Source: Myxococcus sp. RHSTA-1-4 (GTDB lineage: Bacteria > Myxococcota > Myxococcia > Myxococcales > Myxococcaceae). From it: a stretch of DNA of 64,000 nt. Within the stretch, counting starts at the first letter, position 1, and every line of letters starts with the position of its first letter. The position numbers and the translations under genes are program-made. The DNA is taken from contig NZ_JAIQDG010000022.1 of NCBI RefSeq assembly GCF_020037125.1, positions 1 through 64,000 of the forward strand, in the 5' to 3' direction. The notes under the pieces were generated by a model. That model was not told where the DNA came from, made no database searches, and saw nothing but the letters and a program-made list of their open reading frames with translations. Below, piece after piece: positions 48,933 to 58,003 of this stretch.

Positions 48933-49221
48933 AGCACGCCGAGGCCCTCCCCCCGCTCCCCCCTCCTACACACGACTCGGGACTTGACCGGTTCAGCAGC
49001 AGGCTCCCCTTCGTCAGGCTGCTCCTGATGGTGTGGATGCTCATGCGCGCGAGGTGACGGAAGGCGGCAAGGAGGTCCTCGTCGTCGAGCCCGGCCTTCA
49101 AGGCCCGTTCGTGTTCGAGGGCAAGCGGCCGCAGCAGCTCGATGCTGATGGACTTCGCCTCTTCTTCCGTCATCGGCCGGACGAGGCGGTAGCTACGCAG
49201 AATGGTGAGGATGCGCTTCAC
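48892..49221 (-). CDS. Small protein truncated at an IS256 junction
   Basis: The GTG at 49221 has a good ggagg five bases upstream. About 80 residues look coding (RILTILRSYRLVRPMTEEEA, then ISIELLRPLALEHERALKAG and LAAFRHLARMSIHTIRSSLT). The frame then runs into the transposase end as low-complexity sequence, so the native C-terminus is probably lost. I do not recognise the family. Confidence 0.5.
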   Translation of the reverse strand: MKRILTILRSYRLVRPMTEEEAKSISIELLRPLALEHERALKAGLDDEDLLAAFRHLARMSIHTIRSSLTKGSLLLNRSSPESCVGGGSGGRASACFTRTAERAAVGRG

Positions 49222-49698
49222 GGTGTCCTCCGAGTGTGCGCGCGCACGGAGGGCAGAAGAGCCCGCGTGGCGCGCTTGGGCGAGCGCGCCGACGGGCGCG
49301 GATGGGATGGGATGAGCCTCGGTTCCTACGACTGGGAAACCAGGCGCTTCAGGCCGGGCGGGAGTCCGGCGCCGAGCGCCCGTTCCCCTTGCGCTTGCCA
49401 CCTGGCGCAGCGCCACTGCCCGTAGTCTGGCTCCAGCAGCGAGTAGAGGACGGGCATCGCCAGAAGCGTGAGGCGTGGGTTCGGCCGGCGCTCCGGCCGC
49501 GGGGCGCCGCCCCACGCCCGGCACACGCGCCGCAGCCAGCATCTCAGGCCAACTGGCCGGGCACGCCTCCGGGGCCATGCGTTGGGGGATGGCTGACATG
49601 CAGGCCCCCCCGCCGGACACGTCTCCAGCCGGAACAGTCAGTGTATAGGTATTCGCCCGCAGATGATCCGTCTCTGCGTAGGAAGCGAGGCCATCCGA
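49222..49698. other. No gene seen; upstream region of the CIS operon
   Basis: About 480 bp with no supported open frame. It must contain the promoter of the sheath gene. I could not identify a convincing sigma-70 or sigma-54 box. Confidence 0.45.
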
Positions 49699-52059
49699 AT
49701 GGTGGCGTTGACGTATCCCGGTGTCTACACCGTGGAAGTCCCGAGCGGAGTCCGGACCATCGTCGGGGTCAGCACCTCGACGGCGCTGTTCATCGGCAGC
49801 AGCCCGGACGGCCCGTTGAACCAGCCAGTGCAGTGCTTCAACTACACGGACTTCGCCCGGGTGTTCTCGGACGACATCACCAGCGAGCATCAACTGGGGC
49901 GCTACGTGCGGCTGTTCTTCCTCAATGGCGGCTCGTTGTGCTGGGTGGTGCGGGTGGCCAGCGGCGCCCAGGCATCGTCCATTCAGCTCAAGCCCGAGGT
50001 CGCGGGGGCGGTGGCGCTCAAGCTTGAGGCCCGCAACGCGGGCCAGCGCGGGGACATGCTCCGCGCCAGGGTGGACTACAACACCTCGTTGCCGGAATCG
50101 ACCTTCAACCTGGAGGTCTTCCGCCAGACCACGGATTCCTCCGGCGCCCAGGTGAAGCAGGACGCTGAGCTCTGGAAGAACCTGTCGATGGACAGCTCCT
50201 CACCGCTCTATGTCGTCGACGTGCTCAAGCAGGGCTCGAAGCTGGTGACGGCCGAGCTGGTCGGGAGCCCGACCCCCAACAACGGTATCTCCTTGTCGGG
50301 CCGGCCTGTCACCTTCTCGGGGGCGACCACCCTTCCCGGCGCGTGGAATGGCGTCATCGGCAAGAACGCCCCTGCCAGGAAGTTCCAGATCAGCGTGGGT
50401 GGCCGCAGCTACGTGACGGTGGACCTGTCCGACCTGGATGTCGTCGCACAGGCCAGTGCCGCGGCGCTGGCGGCGGAGCTCCACAAGCGAATCGTGGAGG
50501 CCCATACCCGGGCAGGCATCCTGCTCGGTGACGCCGAACTCCAGGTGGCCTTCTTCGAGGCTCCCTCGAGTGAAGCCGGCACCACGGCCTCGCTGCTGCA
50601 GCTCACCGGCATCCAGCAGGAGGTGCTGGTCCGTGCGGCATTGGAGGAAGATGCGGCGGTGACGCTGGGGCTGGGGACCGCGCAGGGAGGACTGGAGATC
50701 TCCCCGTTCGCCGCCTACCGCCCCGCCCCCAGTGGCAACACCCTCAGCCCGGGCGTCAATCCGGCCAGCCCGGCGGAGCACTTCAAGGCGGCCTACGGCC
50801 TCGAGCACTCGGACCTGGCGAAGCTGACGATTGGCTCGGTGGAGGTGCCGCTGCCGCTGCCCGTCGCTGGGGCGGAGCCGCTCTTCCAGGACTCGGGCGG
50901 AGGAAACAACGGCCTCCGCGAGCGGCTCCAGGGCGCGGTGGACGCCTTCAACACGCTTGTGGCGGCACCTCCCCCAGGCACCTCCATTCCCTGGCGCGCG
51001 GAGCTGTGGGGCTACCGGCTGGCGCTCCTCCCCACGGGCAGTAGCACCAACGAGGTGGTGAACCTCTCCACCTCCAACGCCGCGCTGGATGGCGGCCTCA
51101 CCCAGAACGTCGGCCTCTATCAGCTCGGCGCCGGTGGCGCCGGCTCCTTCCAGGATGGTGGCACGTCGGGAAACGACGGTAGCGCCCCGACGCAGAAGGA
51201 GTACGACGAGGCCTTCATTGCCGTGGATCGCGAGGTGGACATCTTCAACTTGATGTGCCTGCCGCCGGACACGGCCAGCACCGACATGTCCAGCTTCTGG
51301 GGGCCCGCGAGCGTCTTCTGCCTGAAGCGGCGGGCCCTGCTGCTGGTGGACGCTCCCGTGGGGTGGACGGACGCGCAATCAGCCCAGAAGGGAGTGGCCA
51401 ACGCGCGTGTGGGCGTGGTGAAGGACCACGCGGCGCTCTTCTTCCCGCGCCTGCTGGTGGACGAGAAGGGCCGCAAGGTGCCGGTGAACCCCGCCGGTGC
51501 CATCGCCGGGTTGATGGCGCGCATCGATGGCACCCGCGGGGTGTGGAAGGCTCCCGCGGGCACCGAGGCGGACCTGCGCGGCGTGGTGGGGCTGGAGCGC
51601 CGCTTCTCCGATCCGGAGAACGGCGCGCTCAACCCCCAGGCCATCAACACCCTGCGTGTCTTCCCCACGGGCATCGTCAACTGGGGCGCGCGCACCATGG
51701 ACGGGAGCGACGATTCCCAGAGCGAGTACAAGTACATTCCCATCCGCCGCGTGGCCCTCTTCATCGAGGAGAGCCTCTACCGCGGCCTGAAGTGGGTGGT
51801 CTTCGAGCCCAACGACGAGCCGCTCTGGGCGCAGATCCGCCTCAATGTGGGCTCGTTCATGAATGGCCTGTTCCGCCAGGGCGCATTCCAGGGGGCCCGG
51901 CCGGCGGACGCGTACTTCGTGCGCTGTGACGCGGAGACCACGACGCAGGACGACCGCAACCGGGGCATCGTCAACATCTGGGTGGGCTTCGCTCCCTTGA
52001 AGCCCGCCGAATTCGTCGTCCTCTACCTGCAGCAGATGGCCGGACAGATCCAGGTCTGA
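49699..52059 (+). CDS. CIS/phage tail sheath protein
   Basis: A 786-residue protein from the ATG at 49699, with gagg eight bases upstream. The N-terminus (MVALTYPGVYTVEVPSGVRT, then TSTALFIGSSPDGPLN) is the classical sheath start. The C-terminal domain (INTLRVFPTGIVNWGARTMD, then YIPIRRVALFIEESLYRGLK, WVVFEPNDEPLWAQIR, FAPLKPAEFVVLYLQQM) is the contractile-tail sheath signature, as in T4 gp18 and Afp2-4. A large variable insertion (about 90-480) decorates the surface. It forms the contractile outer tube. Confidence 0.93.
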   Translation: MVALTYPGVYTVEVPSGVRTIVGVSTSTALFIGSSPDGPLNQPVQCFNYTDFARVFSDDITSEHQLGRYVRLFFLNGGSLCWVVRVASGAQASSIQLKPEVAGAVALKLEARNAGQRGDMLRARVDYNTSLPESTFNLEVFRQTTDSSGAQVKQDAELWKNLSMDSSSPLYVVDVLKQGSKLVTAELVGSPTPNNGISLSGRPVTFSGATTLPGAWNGVIGKNAPARKFQISVGGRSYVTVDLSDLDVVAQASAAALAAELHKRIVEAHTRAGILLGDAELQVAFFEAPSSEAGTTASLLQLTGIQQEVLVRAALEEDAAVTLGLGTAQGGLEISPFAAYRPAPSGNTLSPGVNPASPAEHFKAAYGLEHSDLAKLTIGSVEVPLPLPVAGAEPLFQDSGGGNNGLRERLQGAVDAFNTLVAAPPPGTSIPWRAELWGYRLALLPTGSSTNEVVNLSTSNAALDGGLTQNVGLYQLGAGGAGSFQDGGTSGNDGSAPTQKEYDEAFIAVDREVDIFNLMCLPPDTASTDMSSFWGPASVFCLKRRALLLVDAPVGWTDAQSAQKGVANARVGVVKDHAALFFPRLLVDEKGRKVPVNPAGAIAGLMARIDGTRGVWKAPAGTEADLRGVVGLERRFSDPENGALNPQAINTLRVFPTGIVNWGARTMDGSDDSQSEYKYIPIRRVALFIEESLYRGLKWVVFEPNDEPLWAQIRLNVGSFMNGLFRQGAFQGARPADAYFVRCDAETTTQDDRNRGIVNIWVGFAPLKPAEFVVLYLQQMAGQIQV

Positions 52060-52069
52060 GGAGCAAGCC

Positions 52070-52570
52070 GTGGCTCAATTCAACGTCAATACCCAGCGCT
52101 TCGACCCCTACAAGAACTTCAAGTTCCGGGTGAAGTGGGACGGCCGGTATGTGGCTGGGGTGAGCAAGGTGAGCGCGCTCAAGCGCAGCACCGACGTGGT
52201 CGCCCACCGCGAGGGCGGGGACCCGAGCTCCTCCCGGGCTTCGCCCTCCCTGTGGAAGTTCGAGCCGGTGACGCTCGAGCGCGGGGTGACGCACGATGTC
52301 GAGTTCGAGGGCTGGGCGAACCTCGTGTTCCACACCGACGGGGACGCCGCCATCTCGCTCAAGAACTTCCGCAAGGACATCACCATCGAGCTGCTCAACG
52401 AGCAGGGCAAGGTGGCCAAGGCCTACAACCTGTTCCGCTGCTGGGTGTCCGAGTACCAGGCGCTCCCGGAGCTGGACGCCAACGGCAAGGCGATGGCCAT
52501 CGAGCGGCTCGTCCTGCAGAACGAGGGCTGGACGCGGGACCTGAGCGCGGCTGAGCCGACCGAGAGCTGA
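52070..52570 (+). CDS. CIS inner tube protein
   Basis: A 166-residue T4 gp19/Afp1-5-type tube protein: DPYKNFKFRVKWDGRYVAGV, SSSRASPSLWKFEPVTLERG, NFRKDITIELLNEQGKVAKA and CWVSEYQALPELDANGKA. These stack as hexamers inside the sheath. It starts 10 bp after the sheath stop, and only one tube gene is seen in this segment. Confidence 0.92.
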   Translation: MAQFNVNTQRFDPYKNFKFRVKWDGRYVAGVSKVSALKRSTDVVAHREGGDPSSSRASPSLWKFEPVTLERGVTHDVEFEGWANLVFHTDGDAAISLKNFRKDITIELLNEQGKVAKAYNLFRCWVSEYQALPELDANGKAMAIERLVLQNEGWTRDLSAAEPTES

Positions 52571-52587
52571 GCCGAGGAGGAGCGCAC

Positions 52588-53412
52588 GTGGCGAGCCCGA
52601 GGCGAGCCGCAGGGGGCGCGGTCCAATGCGTGGTGCTCGGAGGCTCCGGGCTCCGCCGGGCCTGGCTGCGAGAGCTGTGTGGCCTGGACGAGGAGTCCCT
52701 CGAAGGGGGTGGGACGCCCGAGGCCCTCCGGCTGCTGGACCGGCTCCTGGTGGACGGGCCAGGGGCAAGCGTCCGGCCCGGTGAGTCGGGCACGCTTCCT
52801 GTGTCCGAGCGCGACCGGCTCCTGGCTGCCGTCTACCGGGCCACCTTCGGTCCCCGCATCGAGGGGACGCTGCGCTGCGCCGCCTGTGCGGCGTCCTTCG
52901 ACCTGGACTTCGACCTGGACACGCTGGTGGCCCAGACCCTGGATGCCCCCGAGGCCCCAGGCATCGAGGCGTGCGAGGGGCTCTACTCGCTGCCCGACGG
53001 ACGACGCTTCCGGCTGCCCACCGGGGATGACGAGTGCGCGGTGCTCACCCTTCCTCCCGAGGAGGCCGCACACGCCCTCCTGCGGCGCTGCTGTGTCGAA
53101 GGTGAGCTGGCGGCGGACGACGAGCCCGCCCTGCTCGAAGCGCTCCAGCAAGTGGGGCCGATGCTGAATCTGGAGCTGACCGCATCCTGCCCCGAGTGCG
53201 GGCACTCGCAAGCGCTCCACTTCGACATGCAGGCGTACCTGCTCGGCGCGCTGGCACGGGAGGCGGAGTCGCGGGTGTACGAGGTGCACCGGCTGGCGCT
53301 CGCCTATGGCTGGAGCCTGGGGGAGATCCTCTCCCTGAGCCGGCGCCGCCGCCAGGCCTACGCCGCCCTGGTCGCGGGTGACGCGTCCCTTGGCGCGCGG
53401 GGGAGGCCATGA
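52588..53412 (+). CDS. gp26-like baseplate hub assembly chaperone with zinc sites
   Basis: A 274-residue protein. The N-terminus follows the T4 gp26-like pattern as I recall it (LCGLDEESLEG, SERDRLLAAVYRATFGPRIE, then a Cys cluster and a beta-rich LDFDLDTL). CxxC pairs at C97/C100 and C201/C204 could bind zinc. The GTG start follows gaggagg. It probably helps assemble the baseplate. Its stop overlaps the next gene by 4 bp. Confidence 0.75.
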   Translation: MASPRRAAGGAVQCVVLGGSGLRRAWLRELCGLDEESLEGGGTPEALRLLDRLLVDGPGASVRPGESGTLPVSERDRLLAAVYRATFGPRIEGTLRCAACAASFDLDFDLDTLVAQTLDAPEAPGIEACEGLYSLPDGRRFRLPTGDDECAVLTLPPEEAAHALLRRCCVEGELAADDEPALLEALQQVGPMLNLELTASCPECGHSQALHFDMQAYLLGALAREAESRVYEVHRLALAYGWSLGEILSLSRRRRQAYAALVAGDASLGARGRP

Positions 53413-54401
53413 GCGACTACCTGCGGAGGCTGGTGGCGCGCTCGCGGCCTCCACGGGCCGGGGCCGCCGGGGTGCCGCTCCTCCCCGCGCCGGGCCGTCC
53501 TCGCGGCCCGCCGGAGGACCCCTTCGCCGAGGCGGAGGCCGTCCCCGGAGTCGAAGAGGGAGAGGCCGTGCCCGCCCGGGGCGAAGGTCCCCCCCGGGCT
53601 GAAGGACCCGCCCGGGAGCAGCGCGGGCCCGGGAACCCGCGTGCCATGCCCGCCGAGGCGCGGCCCCCTCCACCCGAGCCCATGGCGCCCCGGGCTGCCC
53701 CGCTGTTCGCGCGGACGGACGGGGAACTCCCCGCGCCGCCGCCGCCCGCCTCCCGGCTGCCCGCCCGGCTTCCACGCCCGCCTCCCGTGACGGAGGCGCC
53801 GCGTGCTCGGGAACTGGAGCACGCCGCCTCCGGTCCCTCGGAGCGGGGGAGGACCGAGGAGTCCGTGCCGCGCCGGCCTCGGGCTCCAGTGCCGGCGGAG
53901 GATGCGCGCAGCCATCCTTTGGGGGAGAGGGGCTCGGAGATGGCGGCCTTCGAGCCTCGGCGTGCCATGTCACCGCCGCGGCCCCCGGTGCCCGAAGAGG
54001 TGAGACGCACGGCCGCGCTCGCCCCTCCTCCCAGAAGCGTGCCCCGGCCCCCGGTCCTGGCCCTTCCCGCTGACGAGCAGGGCCTCTCACCCGAGAGGAA
54101 GGTCCCGGAAAGGGTACCCACCGTTCCGCTGCTCCGCCCGCCCGAGCGCCCCCGGGAGCTCGTGGCCCCGCCGCCCGCCGCGCCCCAGCTGCTTCCAGCC
54201 CCGGCTCAGGCGGCTGCGGCGGCGTCCCAGTCGCCTCCGCGCATCGTCATCGGCCGCATCACCGTCCAGGTGGTTGACGCCCCCGTGGCCCGCACGGCCC
54301 CCATGGCTCCGGCACGGCCTGCTCCTGGTGGGGAACGAGCTCCACAGTCTCGTGAAGTGGGAGGCCTGACCCGGCTGCGCTTCGGCCTGGGGCAGCTATA
54401 G
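53409..54401 (+). CDS. Proline-rich CIS-associated protein
   Basis: A 330-residue protein that is about 20% proline, with Arg, Ala and Glu, and predicted to be disordered. Only the C-terminus (PPRIVIGRITVQVVD) has a recognisable strand typical of small CIS/phage-tail accessory proteins. It overlaps the chaperone gene and ends 2 bp before the DUF4255 gene. It may be a flexible linker or scaffold. Biased composition makes function calls unsafe. Confidence 0.7.
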   Translation: MSDYLRRLVARSRPPRAGAAGVPLLPAPGRPRGPPEDPFAEAEAVPGVEEGEAVPARGEGPPRAEGPAREQRGPGNPRAMPAEARPPPPEPMAPRAAPLFARTDGELPAPPPPASRLPARLPRPPPVTEAPRARELEHAASGPSERGRTEESVPRRPRAPVPAEDARSHPLGERGSEMAAFEPRRAMSPPRPPVPEEVRRTAALAPPPRSVPRPPVLALPADEQGLSPERKVPERVPTVPLLRPPERPRELVAPPPAAPQLLPAPAQAAAAASQSPPRIVIGRITVQVVDAPVARTAPMAPARPAPGGERAPQSREVGGLTRLRFGLGQL

Positions 54402-54403
54402 CC

Positions 54404-55681
54404 ATGGCGCTCCTCGATCTTTCCCTGGTCACCCAGGCCCTGGTCCGGCTCCTCAAGGAGCACATCCGGGCCTCGCCTGCGTGGAGCCAGAACACCGAGC
54501 CGAAGGTCTCGCCGCTGCCTCATGACAGGCTCAGCGAGGACACGCTCGGCCTCTACCTCATCCACGTCATCGAGGACCCCCACTTCAAGAACCCACCCCC
54601 CACGGGGCTCGGCTCGCCGCCGGTGCGCTTCAGCCCCCTGGCGCTGAGCCTCATCTACCAGCTCACGCCGCACCTCGGGCAGGACTCGGCTCCGGGCCTC
54701 TACACCTCGCAGCTCCTGTTCGGCCTGGGGATGAAGGCGCTGCACGACTACCCGGTCATCGACGACCACACGCAGCTGGTGGCCCGGGACGGCACCCCCC
54801 TCGACATCTTCCCGGCCGAACTCCAGGGCCATGGCAACACGCTGCGCGTCTCGCTGCTGCCCATCCCTCACGCAGAGGCGATGAGCCTCTGGACCGGACA
54901 GGCTGGGGCGCCGCGGCTGTCCGCCTACTACGAGGTGCAGGTGGTGATGATGGAGCCGGAGCGCAAGCAGGTGCAGCCCCGGCGCGTGCTCGGCTTCGGT
55001 GTCCAGCTGTCGCCCGGCGCCGGGCCAGGCATCGACACCACGCGCAGCGTGCTCACCTATGCCCTGCCCGGTGAGCCCCCGCGCACCGTGGAGCTGCAGC
55101 CGGCCCAGGTGCCAGCCGGAGACCCCGTCCAGGGACGGGTGGCCTTTCTCGGCCAGGGGCTGTCCGGCGACCGCACCACGCTGCTGCTGCGCGGGCTCCA
55201 GTGGACGGATGAGGTGGAGACGGGCTGGCCCCTCGATCCTTCTCCCGAGAAGGTGGTGGCCGTCGTGCAGGAGACGGCCGGCGGCCGGCGGGTGGTGCCC
55301 GGCATCTACTCCGCGCGGCTCGCCGTGAGCCGGCGGCAGGCGTTCCCGGACGGCTCTTTCCGCGAGGTCCTCCGGACCTCCAACGCGGCGCCCTTCGTCG
55401 TCTCGCCGCGCATCGACTCCGTCACCCTCGCCGACGGCGTCTACACCGTGTCCGGCTACCTCTTCAGCGACCCGGACCTCCCGGAGGACGCCCTGCAGGT
55501 CCACCTGGGAGACTCGCAGCTCACCCGGGTGTCCACGGCGCCCGTCGCAGGGACGTTCAGGGTGAGCGCGCCGGGCACGCTCCAGCTCCGGCCTCCGGCC
55601 GGCCTGCCCTCCGGCCCGGTGCCCCTCCGGGTGCTGGTGCGCGGCGCCGAGTCCCTTCCTCTCTGGGTCGCCCTCCCATGA
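54404..55681 (+). CDS. DUF4255-domain protein (Afp16/Pvc16-like tube terminator)
   Basis: A 425-residue protein. The N-terminal ~190 residues are the DUF4255/Pvc16_N type (MALLDLSLVTQALVRLLKEH, LYLIHVIEDPHFKN, PLALSLIYQLTPHLG, GMKALHDYPVIDDH, SAYYEVQVVMMEPE). In Afp and PVC systems this protein caps and sets the tube length. The C-terminal ~200 residues form Ig-like beta domains. Its stop overlaps the ATPase start by 4 bp. Confidence 0.88.
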   Translation: MALLDLSLVTQALVRLLKEHIRASPAWSQNTEPKVSPLPHDRLSEDTLGLYLIHVIEDPHFKNPPPTGLGSPPVRFSPLALSLIYQLTPHLGQDSAPGLYTSQLLFGLGMKALHDYPVIDDHTQLVARDGTPLDIFPAELQGHGNTLRVSLLPIPHAEAMSLWTGQAGAPRLSAYYEVQVVMMEPERKQVQPRRVLGFGVQLSPGAGPGIDTTRSVLTYALPGEPPRTVELQPAQVPAGDPVQGRVAFLGQGLSGDRTTLLLRGLQWTDEVETGWPLDPSPEKVVAVVQETAGGRRVVPGIYSARLAVSRRQAFPDGSFREVLRTSNAAPFVVSPRIDSVTLADGVYTVSGYLFSDPDLPEDALQVHLGDSQLTRVSTAPVAGTFRVSAPGTLQLRPPAGLPSGPVPLRVLVRGAESLPLWVALP

Positions 55682-57774
55682 GCGCTCCTTCCGCCGCTGC
55701 GCGGCCCATGGATGGACCCGAGGGGGGGGCGCCGCTGGAGGAGCCGCTCCGGTGGGTGCTGACCCGGGTGCGCCTGCGGGCCCGGCGGCGCGCGGCCTGG
55801 CTGCGCCACCTGTGGGCCGGGGAGCCCCGCTCGCTTCCGAACGTGGTCGCGCATGCCGAGGTCGACCAGCTCCTGGAGGATCGCGATGCGCCCGAGGCCG
55901 AGGCGGCCTGGTGGACGGCCCACGGCCCCCGCGACCTCGTCGAGGCGCTGCGGCAGGTGGAGGCGGCGCTCGCGGCGGACGAGCACTCACGCCTGGGCCG
56001 GATGAGCCGGTTGTTCGGCCTGGAGGCGCGGGAGCGGGACCTGCTGCACGCCTGCCTGGCGCTGGCCGTGGACCCCGCGCTGGCCCGGGTCTATGCCTAC
56101 CTGCAGGACCACAGCGGGAGGGGGTACGTCACCGAGGAGCTGGTGGCGCGCCTGTTCGCCCACGGGCGCTGCAGCGCGCTCGGCGTCGAGGCCGCGGTGC
56201 GCCGTTGGGAGCTGGTGGTGGAGCGGGAGGTGGCTCCCGGCGAGCCGCGGCTGTGGGAGTGCGAGCCCGGGCTGCGGGCGTGGCTGCTGGGCGAGGATGC
56301 GCTGGACGCGGCGCTGGTGGGGGTGGCCCGGCGGGTGGAGCCGCGCGAGCCTCTCTTGGGCTGGCCCGTGGAGGAGGCCACCTCGCTCGTGCACCGGCTG
56401 GTGGAGGCGGGGCAGCCCGCGCGGGTGCGCCTGCGGGTGGAAGGGCCCCCGGGCAGTGGCCGGCGGACGCTGGCGGCCACCGTCGCCTCGCGCCTGGGCC
56501 TGGCGCTGCTGGCCATCGACACCGATGCCGTGGAGGAGGCCGCCTGGCCCCACGTCTTCCTCCGGGCGCAGCGCAAGGCCTGGCTGGAGCGCTGCGCGCT
56601 GGCCTGGGTGGGCGAGGCGGCGTCGCGGCGGCCCTGGCCCCGGAGCCTGCCCTGGTTCCCCGTGCAGTTCGTCATTGGCGAAGGCTCCCCGCCCATCCCC
56701 GCCGGGGAGGACGTGGTGGACCGCCGCATCGAGGTGCCCCTGCCGGCCGTGGAGGAGCGGCGGGCCCTGTGGCGCCGGCTCCTGCCGGAGTGCGCCGGCT
56801 GGACGGACGGCGGGCTGGAGCGGCTGGCCACCGGCCACCGCACTCCGGTGGGGCGCATTGCCGCCGTGGCCCGCCACCGCGTCACCGGTCCCGAGGAGGC
56901 CGAGGCCCTGGTGCGCGAGGCCTCTCGCGCGCAGCTCGGAGACCTGGCCCAGCGGCTGGAGTGCCCCTTCACCTGGGAGGACCTCCTCCTGCCGGAGGTC
57001 CTGCGCGAGGGCCTGAGGGACCTCGTCTTCGAGGCCCGGGAGCGCGCGGCCTTCTGGGAGGAGCACGCGGCGCGCCGGCTCTTCCCCCAGGGGCGAGGAC
57101 TGCTCGCGCTCTTCTCCGGGCCGCCAGGCACGGGCAAGACGATGGCCGCCCAGGTGGTGGCCGCCAGCCTGGGCGTGGACCTGTTCCGCATCGACCTGTC
57201 CACCGTGGTGAGCAAGTACGTGGGGGAGACCTCGCGCAACCTGCAGCGCATCCTCTCACGCGCCGCGGACCTGGACCTGGTGCTGCTCTTCGACGAGGCG
57301 GATGCCCTCTTCGGCCAGCGCACGGAGATCCGTGACGCGCACGACCGGTTCGCCAACACGGACACCAGCCACCTGCTCCAGGCCATCGAGTCCTACCGGG
57401 GGGTGGCGCTGCTGGCGAGCAACCGGCGCGGCGACATCGACCGGGCCTTCACGCGGCGGCTGCGCTACATGCTGGAATTCCCCGCGCCGGACGTGGCCCA
57501 GCGCACCACCCTCTGGCGCCGGATGGTGGGCGAGCTGGCCGGGCCACAGCGGCTGGCCGCGCTGGAGGCGGAGCTGCCCTCGCTGGCCGAGGCCCTGGAG
57601 CTGTCGGGGGCGCAGATCAAGCTCGGCGTGCTCAGCGCGCTGTTCGCCGCCCGGCGGGAGGGCACACAGGTGGAGCTGCGGCACCTGCTGCGCGGCGTGG
57701 AGCGCGAGCTGCTCAAGGAGGGGCGCGCGCTCAGCTCCCGCACCCGGGAGAGGTGGGTGGGCCGTGGCGGATGA
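55678..57774 (+). CDS. AAA+ ATPase of the CIS (Afp15-like)
   Basis: A 698-residue protein. The C-terminal ATPase has Walker A GPPGTGKT (about 481-488) and Walker B LLLFDEADALFG, with ASNRRGDIDRAFTRRLRYM as sensor and arginine region. An N-terminal second module has a degenerate P-loop (GPPGSGRRT, about 258). Afp15-type ATPases are required for assembly or cargo loading of extracellular CIS. It overlaps the next small gene by 11 bp. Confidence 0.93.
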   Translation: MSAPSAAARPMDGPEGGAPLEEPLRWVLTRVRLRARRRAAWLRHLWAGEPRSLPNVVAHAEVDQLLEDRDAPEAEAAWWTAHGPRDLVEALRQVEAALAADEHSRLGRMSRLFGLEARERDLLHACLALAVDPALARVYAYLQDHSGRGYVTEELVARLFAHGRCSALGVEAAVRRWELVVEREVAPGEPRLWECEPGLRAWLLGEDALDAALVGVARRVEPREPLLGWPVEEATSLVHRLVEAGQPARVRLRVEGPPGSGRRTLAATVASRLGLALLAIDTDAVEEAAWPHVFLRAQRKAWLERCALAWVGEAASRRPWPRSLPWFPVQFVIGEGSPPIPAGEDVVDRRIEVPLPAVEERRALWRRLLPECAGWTDGGLERLATGHRTPVGRIAAVARHRVTGPEEAEALVREASRAQLGDLAQRLECPFTWEDLLLPEVLREGLRDLVFEARERAAFWEEHAARRLFPQGRGLLALFSGPPGTGKTMAAQVVAASLGVDLFRIDLSTVVSKYVGETSRNLQRILSRAADLDLVLLFDEADALFGQRTEIRDAHDRFANTDTSHLLQAIESYRGVALLASNRRGDIDRAFTRRLRYMLEFPAPDVAQRTTLWRRMVGELAGPQRLAALEAELPSLAEALELSGAQIKLGVLSALFAARREGTQVELRHLLRGVERELLKEGRALSSRTRERWVGRGG

Positions 57775-58003
57775 GCGCGTGGTCATCGAGGAGCTCGTCC
57801 TCCGAGTCCCAGGCCTCGGCGCCGACGAGGCCCGGCTGCTGGCCGCCGACGTCGCCGAGCGCGTCGGCCGTGGCCTGGCCTCCGCGCCTCCCAGCCGCTC
57901 GTTGGGGGCGCTTGAGCTGAAGGTGAGCGTGCCGCGGGGAATGGACCGCGCGCGCCTCGCCGAGCACCTGGCGGGCGCCATCCTCCGGGGGGTGTCCGGA
58001 TGA
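57764..58003 (+). CDS. Small CIS-linked protein
   Basis: A 79-residue protein from a GTG with ggagagg ten bases upstream. It reads VVIEELVLRVPGLGADEARL, then LGALELKVSVPRGMDRARLA. Strand-helix composition with a short amphipathic end suggests an adaptor. It lies entirely between the ATPase and the cargo gene and overlaps both (11 and 4 bp), so it is translationally coupled and may chaperone one of them. Family unknown to me. Confidence 0.72.
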   Translation: MADERVVIEELVLRVPGLGADEARLLAADVAERVGRGLASAPPSRSLGALELKVSVPRGMDRARLAEHLAGAILRGVSG

